A DNA stretch of 64,000 bases from Micromonospora inositola. GTDB lineage: Bacteria; Actinomycetota; Actinomycetes; Mycobacteriales; Micromonosporaceae. The translations under genes were made by a program, and so were the position numbers. The notes under the pieces are model-generated. The model was not told the DNA's origin. It did no database searches and worked only from the letters and a program-made list of their open reading frames with translations. The stretch lies in the NCBI RefSeq assembly GCF_900090285.1, contig NZ_LT607754.1:6412001-6476000 (forward strand), written 5' to 3'. Every line of letters begins with the position of its first letter. Positions within the stretch are counted from its first letter, which is position 1. Below are positions 42,292 through 51,155 of the stretch, piece by piece.

Positions 42292-42942
42292 TTGAATCTC
42301 GACAAGCTGATCACGAAGCACCTCACCCGCTACTTCGACCCGAGCAAGAGGATCCCGGAGGAGACGTTCCAGCAGCTGCTGCGTTACCTGCGCACCTCGC
42401 CGACGACGATCAACATCCAGCCGAACCGTTTCCACGTGCTGGAGACGCAGGATGGCAAGGACAAGCTCGCGGACGCACTGGTCGGCCGCTTCGCGGACAA
42501 CGCGGAGAAGGTGCGCAACGCGTCGCACGCCATCATCTTCACGACGCGCAAGGACATCCCCGACACGCACCTGCAGGAGATCTTCGAGAAGGAGCGCGCC
42601 GACAGGCGCTTCGCCGACCCGGAGATCCAGAAGGGATGGGAGGCGGGCGCCTCCAACTTCGTGGAGATCCAGACAAAGAACTATGGCGGGAACGTGCTCC
42701 ACTGGCTTGAGAAGAACACCTACCTCGTCGTCGGCGCCACGATGATGGCCGCCGCATCCCTCGGGGTGGACGCGACGCCGATGGAGGGCTTCGACCGCAC
42801 GACCGTGGACGCGGCCTTCGACCTGACCGACACCGACTACACGACCACGCTGCTTCTGGTGCTCGGCTACCCCGACGAGGCTCGGGTCTCCCGCCAGCCG
42901 GTCTCGCGGTTCGACGCGGAGAAGATCTTCACGCACATGTGA
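42292..42942 (+). CDS. Nitroreductase-family protein (NfsB-like)
   Basis: The 216-aa protein has the flavin nitroreductase layout: N-terminal HLTRYFDPSKRIPEETFQQL, TSPTTINIQPNRFHVLE (FMN phosphate site region with Ser and Asn/Gln), and NTYLVVGATMMAAASLGVDA with TPMEGFD towards the C-terminus. These enzymes reduce nitro or quinone compounds with NAD(P)H and FMN. The start is a TTG at 42292 giving NLDKLITKHL, 43 bp after the previous stop; no ATG fits. It lies between the AhpD-like gene and the YjbR gene in the TetR cluster. Confidence 0.87.
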   Translation: MNLDKLITKHLTRYFDPSKRIPEETFQQLLRYLRTSPTTINIQPNRFHVLETQDGKDKLADALVGRFADNAEKVRNASHAIIFTTRKDIPDTHLQEIFEKERADRRFADPEIQKGWEAGASNFVEIQTKNYGGNVLHWLEKNTYLVVGATMMAAASLGVDATPMEGFDRTTVDAAFDLTDTDYTTTLLLVLGYPDEARVSRQPVSRFDAEKIFTHM

Positions 42943-43064
42943 CGGACGGGGCGGACATCGGACCGCGGTGCCGGCCCCGTTCACTTCGACTCGGTTGCCC
43001 GACGTCCGCACCTCCTCGACGGACGCAGGGCAATCGACCCCCTAAGGACTTCGAGGAGGTCAAG

Positions 43065-43460
43065 ATGCAGATGGATAAGGCAGTGCAGGATCGAGCCGCG
43101 GCCCGCGCCGCCGAGCTTCCCGGCTCCGAGCACACACACCAGTTCACCGGCGACTGGGAGGTATGGAAAGTCGGCGGCAAGGTGTTCATGCTGCAGACGT
43201 CCATGCCCGGCGAGCCCGTCGTGATCCTGAAAGCGGATCCATCCGACGCGGAGGCGCTCCGCGCAGCTCACGCGAGCATCTCGCCCGGCTACCACATGAA
43301 CAAGAAGCACTGGATCACGGTGCGGGCGGGTGCGGACGTCGAGCCCGCGCTTGTCGACAATCTCGTGACCGAGTCGTACCTCCTCGTCGTCGCCGGCCTG
43401 CCGAAGCAGAGCCGACCCGTCAATCCCGCTTCGTTCCGCGTCCCGCCCTCCGCCGACTGA
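43065..43460 (+). CDS. MmcQ/YjbR-family protein
   Basis: A 131-aa protein with the CyaY-like YjbR fold signature: WEVWKVGGKVFMLQ, VVILKADPSDAEALRAAHAS, SPGYHMNKKHWITVRAG and a C-terminal ESYLLVVAGLPKQSR. Family members are small and were proposed to bind DNA, but no function is firm. GAGGAGG seven bases before the ATG at 43065 fixes the start. Third gene in the TetR-controlled cluster; neighbours indicate redox or drug-response involvement. Confidence 0.85.
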   Translation: MQMDKAVQDRAAARAAELPGSEHTHQFTGDWEVWKVGGKVFMLQTSMPGEPVVILKADPSDAEALRAAHASISPGYHMNKKHWITVRAGADVEPALVDNLVTESYLLVVAGLPKQSRPVNPASFRVPPSAD

Positions 43461-43801
43461 TCACGCTGACGCCGACCGCGCCCAGAGCGCTGTTGCCCCT
43501 CATCCGAGCAGCGCCCGCACCGGCGCATGGCGCCCTTACGTGGCCGGCCGCAACGACGAGGACCTCACCGTCGGCGTCCTCATCGATGCACACGTCCTCG
43601 ACGACCGCCCGATCGAACCCCACCTGCCGATGAAATACCCTGGTCAAACGCACGCCGTGTTCCGATCTTCGGTGCCTGACCTTCGACAAGCCAGAAACCT
43701 ATGCCGATCTTGGGACTTCGCCCAACATCAGTGGCCCCTTCGGGGCAGCTTCGCCTGGCGGGTAGGTGCGGTGCCGGCCAGGCGGTCCGTACGGTGTGAG
43801 A

Positions 43802-44763
43802 GTGATCGATGAGTTCAGTGCGCGGTACGCGGACCTGGTAACGGGTTCCTACGACTGTGTGGACCGGATCGTGCTCAACGCCTACTACCCGCTGGGACAC
43901 GGTCCGGGTGGGATTCGTACGTGGTGGCGGCGGCTGCACGGGTCTGATGACCAGCTCGATGACACTCATCTGATGCGGATGGCCGGCCGGTTGGCGCGGC
44001 GGGTCAAAGCGTGGGGCGCGGCCCACGGGGTGCCGGTCATCTTCTGTAAGGCCGGCGAGCGTAAGCACCGCATCGCCGAGCAGTACCTGGCCACCCATGA
44101 GCTCACCGGGCCGGGGGTGTTCCTGGTCTTGGTCGCCAAGGCCCCGGCCACGGTGTGGAAGGTGAAACGGTCAGCGAGCGGGGTGATCACGAATCTGGAG
44201 AAGAAGAGCGAGTACGTCAACCACTACTCCTTCCACATCATGGATCCCGACTGGGGCCATGTGACGATCAAGATGTCGGGGCATCCGCCGTTCGGCGCGC
44301 AGGTCATCCTCAACGGCCACGAGTACGTGGCCTGCCAGGCGCGCCGGGCGGGGATAGCCTCCGGCAAGGACGGCAACTGCTTCACCATGGTTGCCGACCC
44401 GGCGGGCCTGGCCCGGGTCGCAGATGCCTTGTCGCAGGATGCGGCTGTAGGGGCCTGGGCCAGGTCTGCGACCGGTGGATCTACACCGCGTGCCTGTGCT
44501 TCGCTCTTGACGCCGACGAACAACGCCGATCCGGCTTCAGCTACGCCTACTCGATCTACCAGGTGGAGTACAGCCGTAATCTGCTGTTCCGCTCCGGCGC
44601 GCGGATGCAGCACCTGTTCGACCGGGTGGTCGACCGCACCCGCTCCCGCCTGGACGTGCCCGCGGTACGCACCATCTTCGGCGCCAAGAACCGCCCCCAC
44701 CGTGTGGGGTTCCAAAACGCTGTCACCGGTGGTGAGCTGGACTTCTATGCTGCTCGTTCGTAC
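43802..44763 (+). pseudogene. Uncharacterised conserved protein, frameshifted and truncated by a transposase gene
   Basis: From the GTG at 43802 the frame encodes ~215 residues of a widespread uncharacterised family (YDCVDRIVLNAYYPLGHGPG, SFHIMDPDWGHVTIKMSGHP, NGHEYVACQARRAG, KDGNCFTMVADPAG). Near 44450 the similarity moves to another frame (DRWIYTACLCFALDADEQRR, FSYAYSIYQVEYSRNLLFRS, RTIFGAKNRPHRVG) and then meets the 3' end of the transposase gene at about 44750. One frameshift plus loss of the end make it non-functional. The family is known to me only as hypothetical; no function is claimed. Confidence 0.7.
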
Positions 44764-45799
44764 TCGTTGATGAGCCCTGCGAGGACGGGTCGGCGCTTGA
44801 TCCGCTCGTGTGTCAGGTCGACGGCGGGTCGGTCGGATCGTGGGGGCTGCAGCGCCAGGGCTCGATGTGGCCGTCGCCCGTTGTAGTGGCGGGCGTATTC
44901 GCCGAGTGTTTGGCGTAGGTGTCGTTCGCCGAAGATGAGTATGCGGTCGGTGACCTCGCTGCGGGCGGTGAGGACGAACCTTTCGGCGTAGGCGTTGGCT
45001 CGTGGGCTACGTGGTGGGATCTTGCATACGGTGATGCCGGCGTCGGCCAGCACGGCGTCGAAGGCGGCGGCGAACTGCCCGGCCCGATCGCGGATGAGGA
45101 ATCTGAACTGCGCGGCCCGTTCGCCGAGGTCGATGAGCAGATTGCGGGCTTGCTGCGCTGTCCACGGCCCGTCCGGATTGGCGGTGACGCCGAGAATGTG
45201 GACGTATCGGCTGCCGACCTCGAGCACGAAGAACACGTACAGGCGCTTGAGGGTGAGCGCGCAGTCCACGTGAAAGAAATCGCAGGCGAGCAGGGTCGAC
45301 GCCTGGGCAGACAGGAACCGCCGCCAGGTGGTGTGGTCACGTCGCAGCGGCACTGGTGGTACCCCGCAGCGTCGGAGGATCCGCCGGATGGTGGACGCGC
45401 CGACGCGGTAGCCAAGGCCGAGCAGCTCACCCTGGATGCGCTGGTAGCCCCAGCCGGGATTATCCCGGGCCATCTGCTCAATCAGAGCGGCGATGGCCGG
45501 GTCGATCGATGGGCGCCCCGGCCGGTTTGGGTAGGTCCAGTGCCGGGCGACCAGCCGGCGATGCAGGCAAGGACCGTGGCGGGAGTGACGAGCCGGTGCA
45601 TCTTCAGAGCGCGGGGGAGGAGCCTGATCAGGGCGCTGAGCGTAGCCCGGTCGGCCCAGTCCAACCGCGGCCTCGGGTTGGCCCGGCGTAGCACTGCGTT
45701 CTCGTGGCGGAGGACCAGGATCTCCACGTCCTTGGCCGCACTGGTCTCGGTGAGCAGGGTCAGCCACTCGACGATGCGGCAGAACACGAGGTAGAGCAT
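44745..45799 (-). pseudogene. Integrase-core (rve) transposase, frameshifted
   Basis: The N-terminal part starts at the ATG at 45799 (LYLVFCRIVEWLTLLTETSA, ALIRLLPRALKMHRLVTPAT). The rest, in the next frame, has the rve core: LLACDFFHVDCALTLKRLYV (Asp), FLIRDRAGQFAAAFDAVLAD (Asp), SPRANAYAERFVLTARSEVT (Glu) and HYNGRRPHRALAL. The join reads GCCTGCATCGCC where related genes have a Trp codon before the His codon (GCCTGGCATCGCC), so one G is missing. Either a real mutation or a sequencing error. The terminal repeats of its element could not be defined. Confidence 0.75.
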
Positions 45800-45980
45800 G
45801 CGTAGGTACACGAGCAACGATCCTGCCCGACAGCAGTGCAGGCCATTGCGCCTGATCAACCACGGTAAGCGGGTTTTGGCACCCGACAGGCTTCGCCGTC
45901 ATCCGCTTCGCGTCAAGGCAAGAGTTCGCGCGGCAGGATCTGCCGGCCGACCGGCGTGCTGTCGAGTCAACGGAACGCGC

Positions 45981-47873
45981 TTATTTACGGGTCGCTTGTG
46001 CCTCGCGGCCGAGGCGGGCCCGGGCTCGGGCGATACGAATGGCGGCGGTCAAGGTCGTGATGTCGTAGGCACCGTAGTGGCGGCGGCCGTTGATGAAGAA
46101 CGTCGGGGTGCCGGACACTCCGCTGTTGTCGGCCGAGTCGATGTCGCTTTCGATGCGGCCGGAGTGGGCCTGGCTTATCAGATCGTCGTGGAAGCGTTTC
46201 TGATCCAGACCGAGGTCGCCGGCGTATTTGATTAGATCACTGAGATTCAGCTTGTCCTGGTGGTCGAGCAGCAGGTCGTGCATCTGCCAGAACTTGCCCT
46301 GAGCGGCCGCTGCTTCGGCGGCCTCGGCTGCTAGCCGGGCTTGCGGGTGCACGTCTGACAGAGGCAGGTGACGCCACACGAAACGCAGGTCGGCGTGGCC
46401 CAGCAACTGCCGGACGACTGGCTCGGCCTTCCCGCAGTACGGGCACTGGAAGTCGCCGTACTGCACCAGCGTTACCGACGCACCGGCTGGGCCGCGGACG
46501 TGGTCCTGCTTCTCGTCGACGTCTGGGATGAGGTCGATCAGCTCCGTCATGTCGCCGAAGAGCGCCCGGGTGCGCTTGTCCTTGGGCAGCATGTTGGTGA
46601 CGCGGAACGCGGTCCAGGTCAGCGCTGAGGATACGATCGCGGCGCTGAGCACCCCGACTTTGGCCTCGGCCAGTTGGTCGCCGGTGAAGGCCAGGCTGGC
46701 GATCAGCAGCGACACCGTGAAGCTGACACCGGCGATCGTGCCGCTGCCGAGCACGCCCGCCCAGCCCACGGCCGGACGGATGCGGCCGTGTGAGATCCAG
46801 GTGAGCCCGACCGAGGTGCCGATCACGGCGAGCGGCTTGCCGACGACATACCCGAGCAGCACGCCCCAGGTGACAGGCGACGCGAACGCCTGGGCCAGGA
46901 ACGGACCGTCGATGCTGATGCCAGCGTTGGCCAGGCCGAACAGCGGCACGATGACGTAGCTGGACCAAGGGTGGTAGATGCGCTGAAGGCGGTCGTTGGG
47001 CGATAGCGTATTCGCGAGGCCGATCGAAGCCGTACGCGCGAGCTTGGGCGTCGGCTGTTCACGAAACGACAGGAACAGCCCGCTGACCTGCTCGAGCTCA
47101 GCGCGGCCGGGAGAGTACGCGAACGCGGTCAACCCGATGGCCAGTCCGGCCACCACCGGGTCGACTCCGCTGACCAGGAGCGCGCCCCACATCACGATGG
47201 CGACCGGCACGTACGCCGAGCCACGTCGGACGCCGGCTGCGCGGATGGCCAGCATGACCGCGAACGCCGCTACGGCCACCACGATGGGCATCATCTTGAT
47301 GTCGTCGCTGTAGACCAGGGCGATGACGATGAGTGCGATCAAGTCGTCGACCACGAACACGGTGAGCAGGAAGATCCGGACCCGGTCGGGCACGCCCCGG
47401 CCGAGCAGTGCCAGCAGGCCCAACGCGAGGGCGGTGTCGGTCGACATAGCCACGCCCCAGCCATGCGCGCCCGGCCCGCCGTGGTTGATCACCAGGAAGA
47501 TCAGCACCGGGATCAGCATGCCGATCACGCCGGCCACGCTGGGCAGCACGAAACGTCGCCGGTCGCGTAGGTCGCCGAGGTCGAACTCGCGCCGCGCCTC
47601 AAGGCCGACGACCAGGAAGAACAACGTCATCAAGCCGCTGTTGATCCAGGTGTGCAGGTCGCGGGAGAGCTCGAGGTGCCCGAGGCGCAGGGACAGTTGG
47701 GTGCGCCAGACGGCTTCGTAGGAGCCGAGGTCGATGTTGGCCCAGAGCAGTGCGGCGACGATGGCGGCCACGAGCACGCCGGCGCTGCCGGACTCAGTTC
47801 GCAGAAAGGCTCGCAGCGGTGCCGCTAGATTCCGCTTCCAGATCGTTCGGCCGCTCATCTTGGTTTCGGTCAC
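45981..47873 (-). CDS. nhaA: NhaA Na+/H+ antiporter fused to a DsbA-like thioredoxin domain
   Basis: A 630-aa fusion. The first ~440 residues are NhaA: twelve or so membrane helices, AMSTDTALALGLLALLGRGV and the essential FVVDDLIALIVIALVYSDD with its paired Asp, plus the C-terminal SGTIAGVSFTVSLLIASLAF. The last ~170 residues form a DsbA-type domain with VTLVQYGDFQCPYCGKAEPV (C-P-Y-C near residue 478) and the cis-Pro segment VSGTPTFFING. NhaA exchanges Na+ for protons at the cytoplasmic membrane; the fused redox domain is known in several actinobacteria and its purpose is unclear. ATG at 47873. No operon partner. Confidence 0.92.
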   Translation of the reverse strand: MTETKMSGRTIWKRNLAAPLRAFLRTESGSAGVLVAAIVAALLWANIDLGSYEAVWRTQLSLRLGHLELSRDLHTWINSGLMTLFFLVVGLEARREFDLGDLRDRRRFVLPSVAGVIGMLIPVLIFLVINHGGPGAHGWGVAMSTDTALALGLLALLGRGVPDRVRIFLLTVFVVDDLIALIVIALVYSDDIKMMPIVVAVAAFAVMLAIRAAGVRRGSAYVPVAIVMWGALLVSGVDPVVAGLAIGLTAFAYSPGRAELEQVSGLFLSFREQPTPKLARTASIGLANTLSPNDRLQRIYHPWSSYVIVPLFGLANAGISIDGPFLAQAFASPVTWGVLLGYVVGKPLAVIGTSVGLTWISHGRIRPAVGWAGVLGSGTIAGVSFTVSLLIASLAFTGDQLAEAKVGVLSAAIVSSALTWTAFRVTNMLPKDKRTRALFGDMTELIDLIPDVDEKQDHVRGPAGASVTLVQYGDFQCPYCGKAEPVVRQLLGHADLRFVWRHLPLSDVHPQARLAAEAAEAAAAQGKFWQMHDLLLDHQDKLNLSDLIKYAGDLGLDQKRFHDDLISQAHSGRIESDIDSADNSGVSGTPTFFINGRRHYGAYDITTLTAAIRIARARARLGREAQATRK

Positions 47874-47953
47874 ACGTCACCTTCCGACGCGCTGGCCGGG
47901 CCAGCATGGATAGCTAGCTCACGTGCCGCAATGCGGGCACGCGACCCCTCGGT

Positions 47954-48178
47954 TCAGTACTGATCGCGCGGCCCCAGCTGTGGCCGGCTGCGGAGAGAGC
48001 GACGAGGCCCGCCGATGCCCTGCAGGATGCGGGCGACTATCAGTGAGCTCATGGTCGGGACGACCGCGCACATGATCGACGCGATGGTGAACCCGGCGAT
48101 ACCCACGAGGAAGATTCGCCTGCGGCCGTAGCGGTCGCCGAGCGCGCCGGCCAGCAGGATCAGCGCGGCCAGGCCGCG
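47954..48178 (-). pseudogene. MFS drug-transporter fragment
   Basis: The frame reads ALILLAGALGDRYGRRRIFL, the cytoplasmic loop 2-3 signature of major-facilitator transporters of the DHA2 type, followed by GIAGFTIASIMCAVVPTMSS and ILQGIGGPRR. The N-terminal helix is cut at 48178, where a radical-SAM fragment begins on the other strand, and the C-terminal three quarters are missing. A remnant only. Confidence 0.75.
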
Positions 48179-48714
48179 ACCTGGATCAGCTCGCTGTCGC
48201 AGCTCAGCGCGTCAACGTCGAGCTCGGCATGTCCATCGCCTTCCTCGACGAGGCACTGCAACGCTCGCTCGAACCCGGCGCACCGTCCACCGCGGCCCGG
48301 CCGATCACACTGCGAGCCATGCGCGACGCCGGCCTCACCCCCACCGTGTTCGTCGCGCCGATCCTGCCCGAACTGACAGACAGCACCGAGCAGATCGACG
48401 AGTTGATCGCCACCCTGGCCGACGCAGGGGCAGGCAACATTCTCCCGACACCGCTGTACCTGATGCGCAGCGTCAAAGACCTGTTCTTCGCCTGGCTGCG
48501 CCGCCAGCATCCCGAACTGCTCTCCACGTACGCCGAATTCTACGCGCACGGCTCGCGCACGCCCCGTCATTACCGCGACCTCGTCCGGGCACGGGTGAAC
48601 CAGGCATTGCAGCGCCACGGGCTGCCGATCCCCGACGACACGACCTCCGACAACTTCGCCCTGCTCGGCAGACGCTCCACCGTCACCGAGCCGACCGCAC
48701 CGACTCTGTTCTGA
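48178..48714 (+). pseudogene. Radical SAM protein C-terminal fragment (Rv2578c type)
   Basis: 179 codons without a start at the left border: VELGMSIAFLDEALQRSLEP, FVAPILPELTDSTEQIDELI, FFAWLRRQHPELLSTYAEFY. This matches the C-terminal half of Rv2578c-family radical SAM proteins, which resemble spore photoproduct lyases. The CxxxCxxC cluster motif would be upstream and is not present. It is joined head-on to the MFS fragment at 48177/48178, a recombination junction. Confidence 0.75.
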
Positions 48715-48884
48715 GCTGCCGGCACGAGTCACCGGCCATCCGCCAGGACCAGGACCTGCGCCGCAGGCAAGGCGTCGCATCGCGTTCAAGCTGTCGCGGT
48801 CGACGGAAACACTGTCGCCGCCTGGGGCGGAACGACAAGCGCTTGCTGCTCGGCCGTGATCGCCGAGCAGCAAGCGGCCTGATT
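48715..48884. other. Short gap between remnants
   Basis: 170 bp without coding signal; GCTTGCTGCTCGGC and GCCGAGCAGCAAGC (48840-48873) form a perfect 14-bp inverted repeat with a short loop, a possible bidirectional terminator between the two convergent remnants. Confidence 0.55.
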
Positions 48885-49308
48885 TCAGCGCGGCCCGACG
48901 AACTCGGTCCTCACGCTCCATGCGAACTGAATCAGCAGGGTCACCGGGGACTTCTCGGCAATGTCATGCATCACCTTCAAGTCGTCGGGGTCAGGTTCTT
49001 CGCTCAGCGTGATCGTGCGCTGCAGGTAACGCTCTGCGCCTTCCTGCTCGGGTTCGTGGTAGTCGATCTCGACGGTGATGTCACCGGCGGTGTCGTACTT
49101 ATAGTCGACGTACTGCCGCAGCGTCTGAGCACGACGCGAGCGCCATCAACAGGTACTCCGTCGGCGTCGGGCCTTCGCCGAGTGCGCCGTTGTGCGGTTC
49201 ATCGGCGACGAACGTGAAGCCGCGGGTGGTCATGTCCGTGCGCCGGCGCTCACTGGCCGAAAGGACAGCTCGGGCGGATGCGACGACACGATCCCGATCG
49301 GTTTCCAT
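48885..49308 (-). pseudogene. OsmC-family protein, frameshifted
   Basis: N-terminal part from the ATG at 49308: DMTTRGFTFVADEPHNGALG, GEGPTPTEYLLMALASC. After the first conserved Cys the frame breaks near 49130 and the remaining OsmC sequence is in another frame (LRQYVDYKYDTAGDITVEID, RYLQRTITLSEEPDPDDLKV, EKSPVTLLIQFAWSVRTEFV). The total length (424 bp) is not a multiple of three. OsmC proteins reduce organic hydroperoxides with two Cys; the second Cys position is not kept. Very probably inactive, unless the shift is a sequencing error. Confidence 0.75.
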
Positions 49309-49706
49309 CAGCCGCGCCTTCCTGTAGATCCTGGTAGTGACGGTCCAGATACGCGGATCCAGCAGCAGCCGAGCCGCAGTCTGAGCGGGGGCTGTGGCCG
49401 GGCGTATCACCCCGTGACCGAGTACCTCCGGAGGCTAGCCTTCGCGGACTGGATAGTCCAGTTGATCGCTCGTTGCCAGAACCGCTCGGCCCTCGTGAGC
49501 CATCACCTCCGGGTGTTTTGAGCTGCACACTGAGAGGCGGCTAGGACCAAGGCACCCCCCAGCTGAACTCGCTCAGCGCCAACCCAGAGATGGACTCATC
49601 AGTCCGGTAAGGCCAGGATATGCCGTCGTTGACGCATCAGGGCGGCGATCGTCGTCGCCTCCCGCGACTCGGGCGGACTCAAATCCGGACAACATGAGGA
49701 ACATCG
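49309..49706. other. Gene-free stretch, 398 bp
   Basis: No frame with a recognisable signature on either strand; only the upstream region of the OsmC remnant and of the Ada fragment. Confidence 0.45.
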
Positions 49707-50096
49707 ATGCTCAGTGATCCGCAGTCGCAGTACGAGGCGATCCAACGACGCGAGGAACGACTCGATGGCAGCTTTCTCACCGCGGTGAAGACGACCGGCA
49801 CCTACTGTCGGCCATCGTGTCGCGCCAAGACCCCTCGCACGGAAAACGTCGACTTTCACCCGACAGCGGCCAGCGCCCAGCTCGCTGGATACCGAGCCTG
49901 CAAGCGTTCCTCCCCCGACGCAGCGCCCCCGGCCCGGCCGGCGCCTGGCCAGTCGACGCTCGTCGGGCGTGCTGGAGCGCTCATCGAAGACGGCGTGGTC
50001 AACCCTGCTCGCACACGCCGTGACCAGCCTGATCACGATGAAAAGGGCTCAATTAACGGGTCGGCTCGCCGGACGGCTCCAAGAGGAACGATTTGA
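49707..50096 (+). pseudogene. AdaA N-terminal fragment (methyl-phosphotriester DNA-repair domain)
   Basis: From the ATG at 49707: QSQYEAIQRREERLDGSFLT, AVKTTGTYCRPSCRAKTPRT, ENVDFHPTAASAQLAGYRAC and a degraded LVGRAGALIEDGVV. These are the zinc-binding Ada domain (Cys at the CRPSC and the following RACKR positions, with the fourth ligand Cys replaced by Ser in KRSSPDA) and the start of the linker. The AraC and methyltransferase domains are missing, and the frame then overlaps the end of the TetR gene. A decayed gene. Confidence 0.75.
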
Positions 50097-50709
50097 TGTG
50101 TTCCAGCGCCATGTCCAGAGCAACTTCCATGGGTGCGACGTTGTGCGCGGCGTTCGCCAGCAAGTAGCCGCCTTGCAAGGCTGCCATCAACCCCGTGGCC
50201 AACTTCTCCGGGTCGGCGTCCTGACGCAGTGCACCGCTGTCCCGCATCCGGTGCAGACCATCACTGATCAGCTTTCCCCATGCCGCAAACGTCTCCGACA
50301 GCATCGATCGAGCCTGCTCATCTTGATCGGACAGCTCGACAGCCATCGACCCGAGGCCGCACCCGTATCTGCCGTTGTTCAGCGAGTTGGCCTGGACCAG
50401 CGCGTTACGCCACCGGACCAGCCCTGAGAACGATCTCAGTCGTTCGAGCCCTCCGCGCTCGCGCTGAAGCACAAGCGCGCCTCGATATTTGACCAACGCG
50501 CGCACGAGCTCCTGCTTGTCGGCGAAGTGGTGGTAAAGCTGAGACTTGCTCGTCTGGCTTGCCTCGCGAACGTCGTCAAGGGTCGTCGCGTTCACTCCGC
50601 GCACGAACATCAGCCGGTTCGCCGCCTCGAGGATCCGCTCTCGGGTCGCGATGCCCCGTTGACTGATCCTCCGCTGCTTCGTCGGCGCAACCACCTGGTC
50701 GTCGGTCAT
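50053..50709 (-). CDS. TetR-family regulator (2)
   Basis: A 218-aa protein with a TetR helix-turn-helix (TRERILEAANRLMFVRGVNA, SQTSKSQLYHHFADKQELVR) and a C-terminal domain of the TetR_C_16-like type (GRYGCGLGSMAVELSDQDEQ, LQGGYLLANAAHNVAPMEVA). The sequence pattern resembles the other TetR protein here (40799-41443) in the second half. The ATG at 50709 is the natural start. The region upstream contains imperfect inverted repeats around GTCCATGG and TGGAGTCCA (50730-50770), possible autoregulatory sites. No obvious target gene remains next to it. Confidence 0.88.
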   Translation of the reverse strand: MTDDQVVAPTKQRRISQRGIATRERILEAANRLMFVRGVNATTLDDVREASQTSKSQLYHHFADKQELVRALVKYRGALVLQRERGGLERLRSFSGLVRWRNALVQANSLNNGRYGCGLGSMAVELSDQDEQARSMLSETFAAWGKLISDGLHRMRDSGALRQDADPEKLATGLMAALQGGYLLANAAHNVAPMEVALDMALEHIKSFLLEPSGEPTR

Positions 50710-51155
50710 CGGTCAAGTGTATCCAGCGGCGCGCCAGATAGTCCATGGAGAATGGGACCTTGGAGTCCATCCGGCGTTATGTCGCATTCGCGTGATGGTG
50801 AGGGACGAACGCATGCGCCGCCCGCTTGATTGAACGGGTGGTATGTCCGCGAGATCATCGATAGGGCGAGTTTTCCTGGACTATTTGGCCCTCGCCGCGC
50901 GCAAGCTGCTGCTCAGGAGTTGCTCGGCGATGCGTCGTGAGCGGCGCGCCGGAGGTCAGCGTGTGTCAACGCTCGTGTGACGTGCGTCTGCACGTCACAC
51001 GCATCACCCGCAGCTGATCCGCGGCGGCGGGTGCGGCCCGTCAAGGGCCGCCTTGAGGAACGTACTGAAAGTCCTCACAGTTCGCCGGCATGCACGGTGT
51101 CGGGTCTCAGGACCTGCGTGACAGAACAGTCTCAAGACATGGGTGACACGTCCGG
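50710..51155. other. Gene-free stretch, 446 bp, with a strong hairpin
   Basis: No gene. The hairpin at 50975-51000 and the inverted repeats near 50735-50775 are the only structures I can point to. Confidence 0.5.
50975..51000. terminator. Perfect 11-bp inverted repeat, terminator or operator
   Basis: GTGTGACGTGC-GTCT-GCACGTCACAC has 11-bp perfect arms and a 4-nt loop. Located downstream of the LtrA gene stop (leftward transcription) and upstream of nothing on the plus strand, so it most likely ends LtrA copy 2 transcription; a regulator site is the alternative. Confidence 0.55.

Noticed and set aside
43541..43633. Short plus-strand frame DEDLTVGVLIDAHVLDDRPI
   Set aside because: Looks coding-like for about 30 residues but has no start, no family I can name and no continuation; too weak to call.
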